A program made the translations under genes and the position numbers. Source: Actinomycetes bacterium (GTDB lineage Bacteria > Actinomycetota > Acidimicrobiia > Acidimicrobiales > RAAP-2). From it: DNA of 64,000 nt. Positions 52,183 to 60,500 of the stretch are shown here, in pieces. Positions within the stretch are counted from its first letter, which is position 1. Each line of letters starts with the position of its first letter. A model generated the notes under the pieces. It was not told the origin of the DNA. It saw nothing but the letters and a program-made list of their open reading frames with translations, and searched no databases. Where the stretch lies: positions 217,642 through 281,641 of the forward strand of contig JAKBNL010000001.1 in NCBI GenBank assembly GCA_021831035.1, in the 5' to 3' direction.

Positions 52183-52998
52183 TTAGAAGAGGCGGTAGTC
52201 GGTCAGGACGCCCGACGCGACCAGGCGCACGTAGACGTCGGTCAGCGCCACGAAGATGAGCGACGCCCAGGCGAAGTTCATGTGGTGCGCGTTGAGCGGG
52301 GTGAGTGCCTTCCAGATCCGGTGGCGGATCGGGTGGGCGTGGAAGCTCTTGACTCCGCCCCCGCAGAGGTGGCGACAGGCGTGGCAGCTGATCGAGTAGA
52401 GCCACAGCAGCACGGCGTTCACCACCAGCACGAGCGTGCCGACGGTCACCCCCCAGCCGATCCCGGGCTGGTGGAAGGCGCGCACCGCGTCGTAGGTCAG
52501 CATGACGTTGAAGAGCAGGCCGAAGTAGAAGAAGTACCGGTGCACGTTCTGCATGATCAGCGGGAAGCGCGTCTCGCCGGAGTAGCTCTTGTGGCCGTCG
52601 GCCACCGCGCAGGCCGGCGGCGACCACCAGAAGGCCCGGTAGTAGGCCTTGCGGTAGTAGTAGCACGAGAGGCGAAAGCCCAGCGGGAAGATCAGGATGA
52701 GCAGGGCCGGCGAGAGGGTCCAGCCGCTGAGGACGAACCCGTGGGTCGAGCCCGCGACGCAGCTGCTGGCGATGCAGGGTGAGTAGAACGGGCTGATCAG
52801 GTCGCGGTGGGCGTTCGCCCCGACGTAGTAGTTGGCGTTCTGGAAGGCCGCCCACGTCGAGTAGATGACGAACGCGGTGAGCACCGAGACCGTCACCACC
52901 GGTTGGACCCACCATCGGTCCTGGCGCAGCGTCGGCTGGTCCGGGCCGCCCTTCCTCCCGCCCAGCTGTACCTTCGTCGAGCTCTCCAGGGCCGTCAC
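52183..52998 (-). CDS. Sdh1-type succinate dehydrogenase membrane anchor subunit
   Basis: 271 aa, about 5 TM segments, Cys/His-rich (SISCHACRHLCGGGVKSFHAHPIRH); immediately upstream of sdhA-sdhB. Confidence 0.8.
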   Translation of the reverse strand: MTALESSTKVQLGGRKGGPDQPTLRQDRWWVQPVVTVSVLTAFVIYSTWAAFQNANYYVGANAHRDLISPFYSPCIASSCVAGSTHGFVLSGWTLSPALLILIFPLGFRLSCYYYRKAYYRAFWWSPPACAVADGHKSYSGETRFPLIMQNVHRYFFYFGLLFNVMLTYDAVRAFHQPGIGWGVTVGTLVLVVNAVLLWLYSISCHACRHLCGGGVKSFHAHPIRHRIWKALTPLNAHHMNFAWASLIFVALTDVYVRLVASGVLTDYRLF

Positions 52999-53068
52999 GT
53001 GACCTCCTTACGCGGTCTGCGCGCCGCGGACCATACTTAGCACGGGCAGTGGGTGCCCTCGAGATGGC

Positions 53069-53461
53069 TCAGTGCTGTCCGCCACGCCGGCTCTCGCCCG
53101 TCGCGCCGATCACGGCCCAGAACATGAGTCCCAGGCCGGGCACGATGAGCCACACGCCGAACACCAGCGCGAGGACCATCACGAACGACGCCATCCCGAG
53201 CGTGAAGGGCCAGATCGAGGTGCCGGGGAAGGTTCCCACGACACCGGCGCCCTGGGCGGGCTCGGCGTGCGGGTCGTCCTCGGGACGGGGCCGCATACGC
53301 CTGCTCCACCAGTAGTAGTAGAGGCCCGGCAGGAAGCAGAGCAGCGTCCCGGCGATGATCATCACGCCGCCGGCGTCCTCCTTCGACCAGACCCAGTAGA
53401 CCGCGTCCATGATCGCGAAGAAGACGCCCAGGCTCAGCAGGACGCGCGCCTCGGTCCTCAC
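53069..53461 (-). CDS. ctaF: Cytochrome c oxidase subunit IV (CtaF)
   Basis: VLLSLGVFFAIMDAVYWVWSKEDAGGVMIIAGTLLCFLPGLYYYWWSRRM; directly downstream of ctaD. Confidence 0.85.
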   Translation of the reverse strand: MRTEARVLLSLGVFFAIMDAVYWVWSKEDAGGVMIIAGTLLCFLPGLYYYWWSRRMRPRPEDDPHAEPAQGAGVVGTFPGTSIWPFTLGMASFVMVLALVFGVWLIVPGLGLMFWAVIGATGESRRGGQH

Positions 53462-55143
53462 CGCGCGCCCCCGTCGGTCGCCGGCTCGGCGTGACCGTGC
53501 TCGAGCGCCCGGTGCTCGGGGTGGTTGTAGTCCCAGGTCGGGCGCTCCGAGCGGATGGGGGGCAGCCGGTAGAAGTTGTGGTGGGGCGGCGGCGAGGTGG
53601 TGAACCACTCCAGGGTGTGGCCGTCCCACGGGTTGTCCCCGGCCGGGTAGCGCTTCCAGCTGTAGACGACGTTGACGACGAACAGGATCGTCGAGACGCC
53701 GATCAAGACGGCGCCGACGGTGGCCCAGTCGTTGAGGTACTTCCACGAGGGGTGCTCGGGGTAGATCGCCATGCGTCGCGGCATGCCCCGCAGTCCCAGC
53801 AGGTACATCGGCAGGGTGAAGACCTGGGTGCCGATGAAGAGGAACCAGAACTGGGCCTTGCCGATGCGCTCGTTGAGCATGTAGCCGGTGATCTTCGGGC
53901 CCCAGTAGTACAGGCCGCCCATCGCGCCGAGCACGAGGGCCATCACCACCGAGTGGAAGTGGGCGACGACGAAGTAGGTGTCGTGGGTGAAGAAGTCGAG
54001 GGGCGGGCTCGCGAGGTAGATCCCCGTGATGCCGCCCACGAGGAAGGTGATGAGGAACCCGATCGCCATCAGCATCGCCGTCGAGAACCAGATCTGGCCG
54101 CGCCACATCGTGCCGATCCAGTTGAACATCTTGATGCCGGTGGGCACCGCGATGAGCAGGCTCATGATCGAGAAGAACGGCAAGAGCACGGTGCCGGTGG
54201 TGAACATGTGGTGCGCCCACACCCCCAGGCTCAGCGCGCCGATGGTGAGCGTGGCGAAGATCATGCCCTTGTAGCCGAAGACCGGCTTGCGCGAGAAGAC
54301 GGCGATGATCTCGGTCACCATCCCGAAGAACGGCAGGGCGAGGATGTAGACCTCCGGATGGCCCCAGAACCAGAAGATGTTCTGCCACAGGACCGGCACA
54401 CCCCCGCCGGCCACCGAGAAGATGTGGGTCCCGAAGTGGCGGTCGGCGTAGAGCATGATCAGCCCGGCCGTGAGCACCGGGAAGGCCAGCAGGATGAGGA
54501 TCGCCGTCACGAGCAGGTTCCAGGTGAAGATCGGCATGCGGAACATCGTCATGCCCGGGGCGCGCAGGTAGAAGACGGTGGCGCAGAGGTTGACCCCGGT
54601 GAAGATGGCCGAGAACCCCGTGAGCAGCAGCCCCCCGATCCACAGGTCGGCGCCCGAGCCGGGGGTCGCCACCGAGCTCGACAGCGGCGCGTAGGCCACC
54701 CAGCCGAAGTTGGCCGCCCCGCCGGCGACGAAGAAGCCCGAGAGCATCGTGATCGAGCCGGTGAGGTAGAGCCAGTACGACAGGGCGTTGAGGCGCGGGA
54801 AGGCCATGTCGGGCGCGCCGATCTGGATGGGCACGATGATGTTGGCGAGTGCCCCGAAGGCGAAGGGGCCGGCGAAGAGGTAGATCATCACCGAGCCGTG
54901 CATCGTGAAGAGTTCGTTGTACTGCGCCAGCGACACCAGCGTCCCGTTGGGACTGGAGAGCTGGGCGCGGATGATCTCAGCGAAGGCGCCGCCGATGACC
55001 ATCATCACGACCGCCGTCACCGTGTAGCTGAGGCCGATCACCTTGTGGTCGGTCGTGGTGAGCCACTTGAGGATGCCGGTCGGGCCGTGCTCCTCGTGGC
55101 CGTGACCCTCGGCGGGGGCGGGGCGCTCGAGCACGTCGGTCAT
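53458..55143 (-). CDS. ctaD: Cytochrome c oxidase subunit I
   Basis: LFTMHGSVMIYLFAGPF, WFWGHPEVYILALPFFG, HDTYFVVAHFHSVV. Confidence 0.98.
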   Translation of the reverse strand: MTDVLERPAPAEGHGHEEHGPTGILKWLTTTDHKVIGLSYTVTAVVMMVIGGAFAEIIRAQLSSPNGTLVSLAQYNELFTMHGSVMIYLFAGPFAFGALANIIVPIQIGAPDMAFPRLNALSYWLYLTGSITMLSGFFVAGGAANFGWVAYAPLSSSVATPGSGADLWIGGLLLTGFSAIFTGVNLCATVFYLRAPGMTMFRMPIFTWNLLVTAILILLAFPVLTAGLIMLYADRHFGTHIFSVAGGGVPVLWQNIFWFWGHPEVYILALPFFGMVTEIIAVFSRKPVFGYKGMIFATLTIGALSLGVWAHHMFTTGTVLLPFFSIMSLLIAVPTGIKMFNWIGTMWRGQIWFSTAMLMAIGFLITFLVGGITGIYLASPPLDFFTHDTYFVVAHFHSVVMALVLGAMGGLYYWGPKITGYMLNERIGKAQFWFLFIGTQVFTLPMYLLGLRGMPRRMAIYPEHPSWKYLNDWATVGAVLIGVSTILFVVNVVYSWKRYPAGDNPWDGHTLEWFTTSPPPHHNFYRLPPIRSERPTWDYNHPEHRALEHGHAEPATDGGAR

Positions 55144-55147
55144 GGCA

Positions 55148-55987
55148 CTAACCCTTCGTCGGCTTGGTCGGGACGATGGAGGAGATCTGCTGGCTCGTCG
55201 CCGACTGGGCCGCCTGGGCGGCCGCGGCGTTCGCCTGGCTGGCGAGCCACGACTGGTACTGGCCGGCCGTGACCACCCGGACCCTGAAGAACATCAACGA
55301 GTGGTAGAGGCCGCACAGCTGGGTGCACTGGCCGTTGAACAGACCGGTTGAGGTGGCCCGCAGGGTGAACTGGTTCAGCACCCCCGGCAGGGCGTAGCGG
55401 CTGAAGTTGAAAGCGTGGACGTAGAAGCCGTGCACGACGTCCGACGAGGTCAGGTTGATCCGCACGTTCTCGTCGACCGGCATGACCATCGTCGGGTCCT
55501 GGGTGGTCTGGCCGACGACCACCACGTCGTGGCCGGGGTAGGTGAACTTCCAGCCCCACTGGAAGGCGTTGACGTCGATGACGACGTTCGTCTTGGGGTT
55601 GGCGACCTCCTTGTTCTCCACGACCATGGTGGCCGCGAAGAGCCCGAGCACGATGAGGATGGGGATGATCGTGTAGGTCAGCTCGAGAGGGATGTGGTAC
55701 TGGGTCTGGCGGGGGATCGCCTCGGAGCGACGGCGGTGGAAGACGACCGACCAGGCGATGAGCACGACGACGAGGGTCCCGATGACGGCCGCGCCGATCG
55801 AGAAGCCCTGCCAGAGGTGGAAGACCGACGTCGAGCTGGTCGTCGCCCCGGGCGAGGCCCCGAAGCGCGGCACCGTGCAGCCGGCCAGCGTCAGGGCGGC
55901 CAGGGGGAGGATGAGCAGCGTGCGCAGGCGTCCCCGACGTCGCGGCCGCTCCGGTCCTCCCTGGGGGGGCAGGGCGGAGGGTTCCAC
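55148..55987 (-). CDS. ctaC: Cytochrome c oxidase subunit II (lipoprotein)
   Basis: Lipobox LTLAGCT; NAFQWGWKFTYPG, VHGFYVHAFNFSRYALPGV, GQCTQLCGLYHSLM CuA ligands. Confidence 0.95.
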   Translation of the reverse strand: MEPSALPPQGGPERPRRRGRLRTLLILPLAALTLAGCTVPRFGASPGATTSSTSVFHLWQGFSIGAAVIGTLVVVLIAWSVVFHRRRSEAIPRQTQYHIPLELTYTIIPILIVLGLFAATMVVENKEVANPKTNVVIDVNAFQWGWKFTYPGHDVVVVGQTTQDPTMVMPVDENVRINLTSSDVVHGFYVHAFNFSRYALPGVLNQFTLRATSTGLFNGQCTQLCGLYHSLMFFRVRVVTAGQYQSWLASQANAAAAQAAQSATSQQISSIVPTKPTKG

Positions 55988-56009
55988 GACCAGAGACCTT
56001 AGTCAGTTT

Positions 56010-57287
56010 CTACGGCCGTCCCGAATCGCCCGAGGCCCTCGCGGCCTCGCGCGCGGCGTGGGCGAAGACCCCGCGCGACATGGTCGAGGTGGCCCGCTCG
56101 GCGAGCGTGCTGAAGACCCGCCGGCGCGTCTCGGCGATCCCCGGGTCGTCGGGGGCGGCCAGCCACGCGGTCTCGGCCAGGTGACCGGCCAGGCGGCCCG
56201 TCGTCTCGTCGCCCGCCTCGAGCAGGGCGAGCGCCCGCTCGGCGAGCGCCCCCGGTCCGCCGGCCAGGTCGCAGAGCTCCTCGGCCAGGCGCCGCTCGGG
56301 CGCCGGGCGCAGGTGGGACGGATTGCCGTCCCACCACCCGCCGTAGAGGCGCCAGACGTTGCGCACGATGAACTCGGGCTCGTCGTAGTAGGGCTGCAGG
56401 TAGGGGCGCGTGGCGAGGTGCGCCGGCGGACGCACCTCGTGGAGGGCCTCGTCCAGGCGACCCCCGGCGTTCATCACCTCGAGGGTCGCGGCGACCAGGT
56501 GCTCGAGGTACTCGGCCGTCTCGCTGAGGGCCTGGCGCACCCGTGCGGCGCCCAGGACGGGCAGGCCGTGGCCCGGCAGGAGGGTCTCGGCCCCGAGGTC
56601 GGCCATGCGCCGGAGCGCCTCGGCCCACTCCTTGGGGTAGCGCTGGACCTTCTGGGGGTTGCCCGCGTTGGGACTGTTCCAGATGAAGAGGTCCCCCGTG
56701 AAGAGGACCCGTCGTCTTGGGAGCCACGTGACCGTGGCGTCGTCGGTCTCGCCCTTCTCGTGGCGTAACTCGAAGCGGTCGTCGCCGACCGCGAAGGAGG
56801 TGGTCGACTCGTAGGTCTCGTCGGGGTAGCGGTACTCGACGGGCCACTCGAGGCCCTCCACGCCGAACTGGCGGCGGTTGATCACGGCGTTGTAGCCCGC
56901 GGTGAGGACGTAGCGCTCGAAGCGCCGGGGCAGGTGCGCGTGGGCGACGACGGTGGGCCGCGGCCAGCCCCGCTGGAGCGACTCCTCGTCGAAGGGGCTC
57001 ACCCCGAAGACGTGGTCGATGTGGCCGTGGCTGAAGACGGCGTGACTCAGGCGCGCGCCGCGCCAGGCGCGCACCTCGGAGAAGACGCGCTCGGCGGTGA
57101 GCGGCGAGCCCGTGTCCACCATGACCAGGCCGTCACCGGTGTCGACGATCGAGCAGTTGGCGAAGTTAGGGAGGAAGGCGACGCCGTCGGCCACCTCGCC
57201 CAGCGGCGCGCCCGGCCCGAGGGGGGCGGTGGCGTGGCCGGGGTCCTCGCCGCGCCAGAGGCGTTCGGCGAGCTCGACGAGCTCCAC
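56010..57287 (-). CDS. MBL-fold metallo-hydrolase
   Basis: DGLVMVDTGSPLTAERV, HAVFSHGHIDHVFG (HxHxDH), VLFTGDLFIWNSPN, LLPGHGLPV. Confidence 0.92.
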   Translation of the reverse strand: MELVELAERLWRGEDPGHATAPLGPGAPLGEVADGVAFLPNFANCSIVDTGDGLVMVDTGSPLTAERVFSEVRAWRGARLSHAVFSHGHIDHVFGVSPFDEESLQRGWPRPTVVAHAHLPRRFERYVLTAGYNAVINRRQFGVEGLEWPVEYRYPDETYESTTSFAVGDDRFELRHEKGETDDATVTWLPRRRVLFTGDLFIWNSPNAGNPQKVQRYPKEWAEALRRMADLGAETLLPGHGLPVLGAARVRQALSETAEYLEHLVAATLEVMNAGGRLDEALHEVRPPAHLATRPYLQPYYDEPEFIVRNVWRLYGGWWDGNPSHLRPAPERRLAEELCDLAGGPGALAERALALLEAGDETTGRLAGHLAETAWLAAPDDPGIAETRRRVFSTLAERATSTMSRGVFAHAAREAARASGDSGRP

Positions 57288-57302
57288 GGCCCCGGCTCGG
57301 GG

Positions 57303-57512
57303 CTACTTGGTCTCGGAGTCGGAGGTCGCCTCGGTCGTCTCGGACGCCGAGGCCTTGGCGTCCTTCACGCCCTTCACGCCCTTCTCGAACTCGCTCTTCG
57401 CGCTCCCGAGGTTGCGGGCCAGGCGGGGGATGGCCGAGCCACCGAAGACCAGTACCGCGACGACGATCACGACGATCAGCAGGTCCGGTCCGAAAATCTC
57501 ACCAAAGAACAC
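57303..57512 (-). CDS. tatA: Sec-independent protein translocase TatA
   Basis: GPDLLIVVIVVAVLVFGGSAIPRLARNLGSAKSEFEKGV. Confidence 0.9.
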   Translation of the reverse strand: MFFGEIFGPDLLIVVIVVAVLVFGGSAIPRLARNLGSAKSEFEKGVKGVKDAKASASETTEATSDSETK

Positions 57513-57732
57513 GGCCTTCTCCTTTGTCGTGCTACCCGAAGCGTACAGCCGCCGGGGCCCGAACGCACCGGCGAGGGGTATTCGGCGCCCGGCCCGGCCC
57601 GGATGGCGTGGATGCGCTCGCGCGGGTCACCCGTTGGTCCTGGTCGTCTCGCACGGGCGTGGTCGGCCCTCGCGGCGCGGGTCGCGCGGGCCCGAACCCC
57701 GCGTGAGGGCGCCCGGGTCGCCCGCGGGTCGC

Positions 57733-58161
57733 TCAGCCGGCCAGGGCGACTCCGAGCACCAGGGCGGCGACCGTCGCGAGCGTCCCCACCCCGGCGGCGA
57801 CGCCGCGCCGCGACGGCGTGGTGGCGCGCTGGTGCGCGAGGGTGCCGGCGCCGGCGACGACCACGAGGACCATCTTCAGTGCGAACACCGCGCTCCAGGC
57901 CGACGACGCCTGGCTCGCGCGCACGGCGGCGACGTTCCAGATCCCGGTGACGATCAACAGCGCGTAGGCCGGCCAGGCGAGCCGGGCGAAGGCGCGCGCC
58001 ACGCTCGCGAGGGACCCGGGGGCCTCGCGGCGCAGGGTCCCCACGAGCCCGCCGAGGGTCACCTGACCCCCGACCCAGACGCAGGCCGCGAACACGTGCA
58101 GCGAGAGCCGCACGATCGTGAGGGCGTCGGCGAGGTGGGGGCCCGGGTGGGCGAGGGTCAC
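57733..58161 (-). CDS. Small integral membrane protein (CopD-like)
   Basis: Four TM segments; LTIVRLSLHVFAACVWVGGQVTLGGLVGTLR; 4-bp overlap with upstream crotonase gene. Confidence 0.65.
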   Translation of the reverse strand: MTLAHPGPHLADALTIVRLSLHVFAACVWVGGQVTLGGLVGTLRREAPGSLASVARAFARLAWPAYALLIVTGIWNVAAVRASQASSAWSAVFALKMVLVVVAGAGTLAHQRATTPSRRGVAAGVGTLATVAALVLGVALAG

Positions 58162-58922
58162 CGGCCCTGCCAGTTCGGCTCGCGCCGCTCGGCGAAGGCC
58201 ACGGCGCCCTCGAGCGCGTCGGCGCTGCGCCCGATCGCCCCGAAGGCCTCGTCGCTCACCGTCCAGGACTCCTCCTCGGTGAGCTCGAGCGACCGACGCA
58301 TCACCGACTTCGAGGCGCGCAGCGCGAGGGGGGCGTTCTTCGCGACGCGCTCGCCGAGCGCCACGGCCACCTCGAGCAGTTCGGCGGCCGGCACGACGCG
58401 GTTCACGAGGCCGAGTTCGTAGGCGCGAGCCGCGCCGATCGGGTCGGCGGTGAGGGCCATCTCGTAGGCGACGGCCAGCGGCACCCGTCGGGGCAGGCGG
58501 ATCAAGCCGCCCCCGCCGGCGATGAGCCCGCGCTGGGCCTCGGGGATGCCGAAGACGGCGTGCTCGGCCGCCACGACCATGTCGCAGCTGATGAGGATCT
58601 CGAAGCCACCCGCGAGGGCCGCGCCGTTGGCCGCGGCGATGAGCGGCTTGTCGAAGACGCGCTTGGTGATCCCGGCGAAGCCGTGCTCGGTGATGGGCAC
58701 CTCGCCGGCGGCGAACGCCTTGAGGTCCATGCCGGCCGAGAAGGCCTTGTCGCCGGCCCCGGTGAGCACGACCACGCTCACCGCGTCGTCGCTCGCGCAC
58801 TCGTCGAGCGCGTCCGAGAGCGCCCGGGCGGTCGCCAGGTTGATGGCGTTGCGCGCCTCGGGCCGGTTGATCGTGAGCAGCGCGACGCGGCCGCGCCGCT
58901 CGCTCAGCACCTCGTCGGCCAT
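58158..58922 (-). CDS. Enoyl-CoA hydratase/isomerase family protein
   Basis: AFSAGMDLKAFAAGE, AANGAALAGGFEILISCDMVVAAEHAVFGIPEAQRGLIAGGGG. Confidence 0.93.
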   Translation of the reverse strand: MADEVLSERRGRVALLTINRPEARNAINLATARALSDALDECASDDAVSVVVLTGAGDKAFSAGMDLKAFAAGEVPITEHGFAGITKRVFDKPLIAAANGAALAGGFEILISCDMVVAAEHAVFGIPEAQRGLIAGGGGLIRLPRRVPLAVAYEMALTADPIGAARAYELGLVNRVVPAAELLEVAVALGERVAKNAPLALRASKSVMRRSLELTEEESWTVSDEAFGAIGRSADALEGAVAFAERREPNWQGR

Positions 58923-58984
58923 CGGTCCTCCTTCGACGGCCCGACGCTAGCGCCGGTCCCGCGCACCCGTGGGAGACTGGGGCG

Positions 58985-59770
58985 ATGGCCACGACGCTGC
59001 TCGCCCTCGACGGCTACGCCGTCGAGGGCGGCCTCGACGGGCGGGGCCGGCCGGCCACCTGCTACGCCCCGACGATCGCGCTCGGGCGCCACGCGGGCCC
59101 CGGCGAGGCCGTGGGGCTGTGGGCGCGCTACGAAGAGGTCCTCGACGCGTCGGCCGAGCTCGGCCTGACCGGCGTCGCGCTCTCGGTCGAGTGGGCCCGC
59201 GTGGAGCCCCACCCCGGCGAGGTCGACGAGACGGCCCTCGCGCGCTACCGCGCGGTCGTCGAGCACGCGCGCTCGCGGGGGCTCCGGGTGACGGTGCGCC
59301 TGGTCACCTCGGCCTGGCCCTCGTGGCTTGGCCCCGAGGCGTGGATCCTGCCCTGGGTCGTGCCCCACGCCCTCGCCCACGCCGCCCGGGTGGCCGACGC
59401 CCTCGGCGACGCGCCCACGGGCTGGGTGGTCTTCGCCGACCCGGCGGGGCTCGTCGCGGGCGGTTACCTCGAGGGGACCCGTCCCCCCTGGCGCCGTCGC
59501 GCGGGCGTCGAGGCGGCCCTCGCCCGACGCCAGCTGGCCCGGATCGCGACGACGGTCGCCGAGTCGACCACGATCGGCTCGCGACTGGTCGAGGCCCGCC
59601 TCGTCGAGCTCGACCCGGTCGCCCTCGGCCGGGCGAGGGGGGCCCGCGGGGAGATCCACGTGCGCTCCCTCGTGCGCGGTGCCGGGCCCAGCGCGAGCGC
59701 GCGGGGGCTGCTCGAGCCCGACGGGCGCGGCTGGCGGGTCGAGGAGTCGGGGCTCGCGCTAGTGCGCTGA
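58985..59770 (+). CDS. Truncated GH1 (beta-glucosidase)-like protein, catalytic motif degenerate
   Basis: DGYAVEGGLDGRGRP..., LWARYEEVLDASAELGLTGVALSVEWARVEPHPGEVDETALARYRAVVEHARSRGLRVTVRL; WVVFADPAGLVAGGYLEGTRPP in place of the WxTxNEP region. Confidence 0.7.
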   Translation: MATTLLALDGYAVEGGLDGRGRPATCYAPTIALGRHAGPGEAVGLWARYEEVLDASAELGLTGVALSVEWARVEPHPGEVDETALARYRAVVEHARSRGLRVTVRLVTSAWPSWLGPEAWILPWVVPHALAHAARVADALGDAPTGWVVFADPAGLVAGGYLEGTRPPWRRRAGVEAALARRQLARIATTVAESTTIGSRLVEARLVELDPVALGRARGARGEIHVRSLVRGAGPSASARGLLEPDGRGWRVEESGLALVR

Positions 59771-60397
59771 GCGCTCGCGCTCGCGCGCGCGCGCGCGACG
59801 GCGCAGGTGCACGACCACGACGGCGGCGACGACGAGCACGAGCACGGCCAGGGCGAACCAGCTCGACCAGCGCTCGATGGTCGTGAGGGCGTTGCCGGCG
59901 AAGTAGCCGAGCAGGGTGAAGGCGACGCCCCAGATGAGCCCCCCGGCGGCGTTGGCGAGGAGGAACCGGCGATACGCCATCCCCGAGAGCCCGGCGAGCC
60001 CCGGGGTGACCGCGCGCAAGAACGCGGTGAAGCGCCCGACGAAGACGAAGGTGAGCCCGCGCTTCTCCAGGGCCGCGAGGGCCCGCTCCAGCGCGGCCCG
60101 TCGCCGCTCGAAGACCCGCAGCTCGAGCAGGCGCGGCCCGAAGTGGCGGCCGATCTCGTAGCCGACGGTGTCGCCCACCACGGCCGCGGCGACGACCACC
60201 GCGCACAAGAGCCCCACGTTCAGCCGGCCCTGGCTCGCGACGACCCCGGCCACGATCACCGAGGTCTCCCCGGGCAGGACGAAGCCGATGAAGAGGGCCG
60301 CCTCGCCGAAGACCAGCAGCGCGACCACCGCGATCACGAGGCCCGGGCTCAGGCGGTGGAGCTCGTTCGTCACGGACGAGACGATCGAGGCGAGCAT
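59759..60397 (-). CDS. DedA/SNARE-associated family membrane protein
   Basis: FGEAALFIGFVLPGETSVIVAGVVASQGRL, GYEIGRHFGPRLLE, FVGRFTAFLRAVTPGLAGLSGM. Confidence 0.9.
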   Translation of the reverse strand: MLASIVSSVTNELHRLSPGLVIAVVALLVFGEAALFIGFVLPGETSVIVAGVVASQGRLNVGLLCAVVVAAAVVGDTVGYEIGRHFGPRLLELRVFERRRAALERALAALEKRGLTFVFVGRFTAFLRAVTPGLAGLSGMAYRRFLLANAAGGLIWGVAFTLLGYFAGNALTTIERWSSWFALAVLVLVVAAVVVVHLRRRARARERERSAH

Positions 60398-60441
60398 CCG
60401 TCCATTCTGGTGGCCGGCCGGGTCGCCGTGCCCGGACCCAC

Positions 60442-60457
60442 TAAGACCTCGCTAAGA
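60442..60457 (+). promoter_or_regulatory. Candidate tandem-repeat operator (copy B)
   Basis: TAAGACCTCGCTAAGA: TAAG direct repeat with 11-bp period; 15/16 identical to 29961-29976; 43 bp upstream of the DoxX-Rieske gene. Confidence 0.45.
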
Positions 60458-60500
60458 GTGCCTCGGGGGACGGACGGAACCGCACCCCTACCATGACCGG

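Noticed and set aside
53491-55272. 593-aa plus-strand ORF antisense to ctaD
   Set aside because: Composition-driven shadow frame; ctaD is unambiguous.
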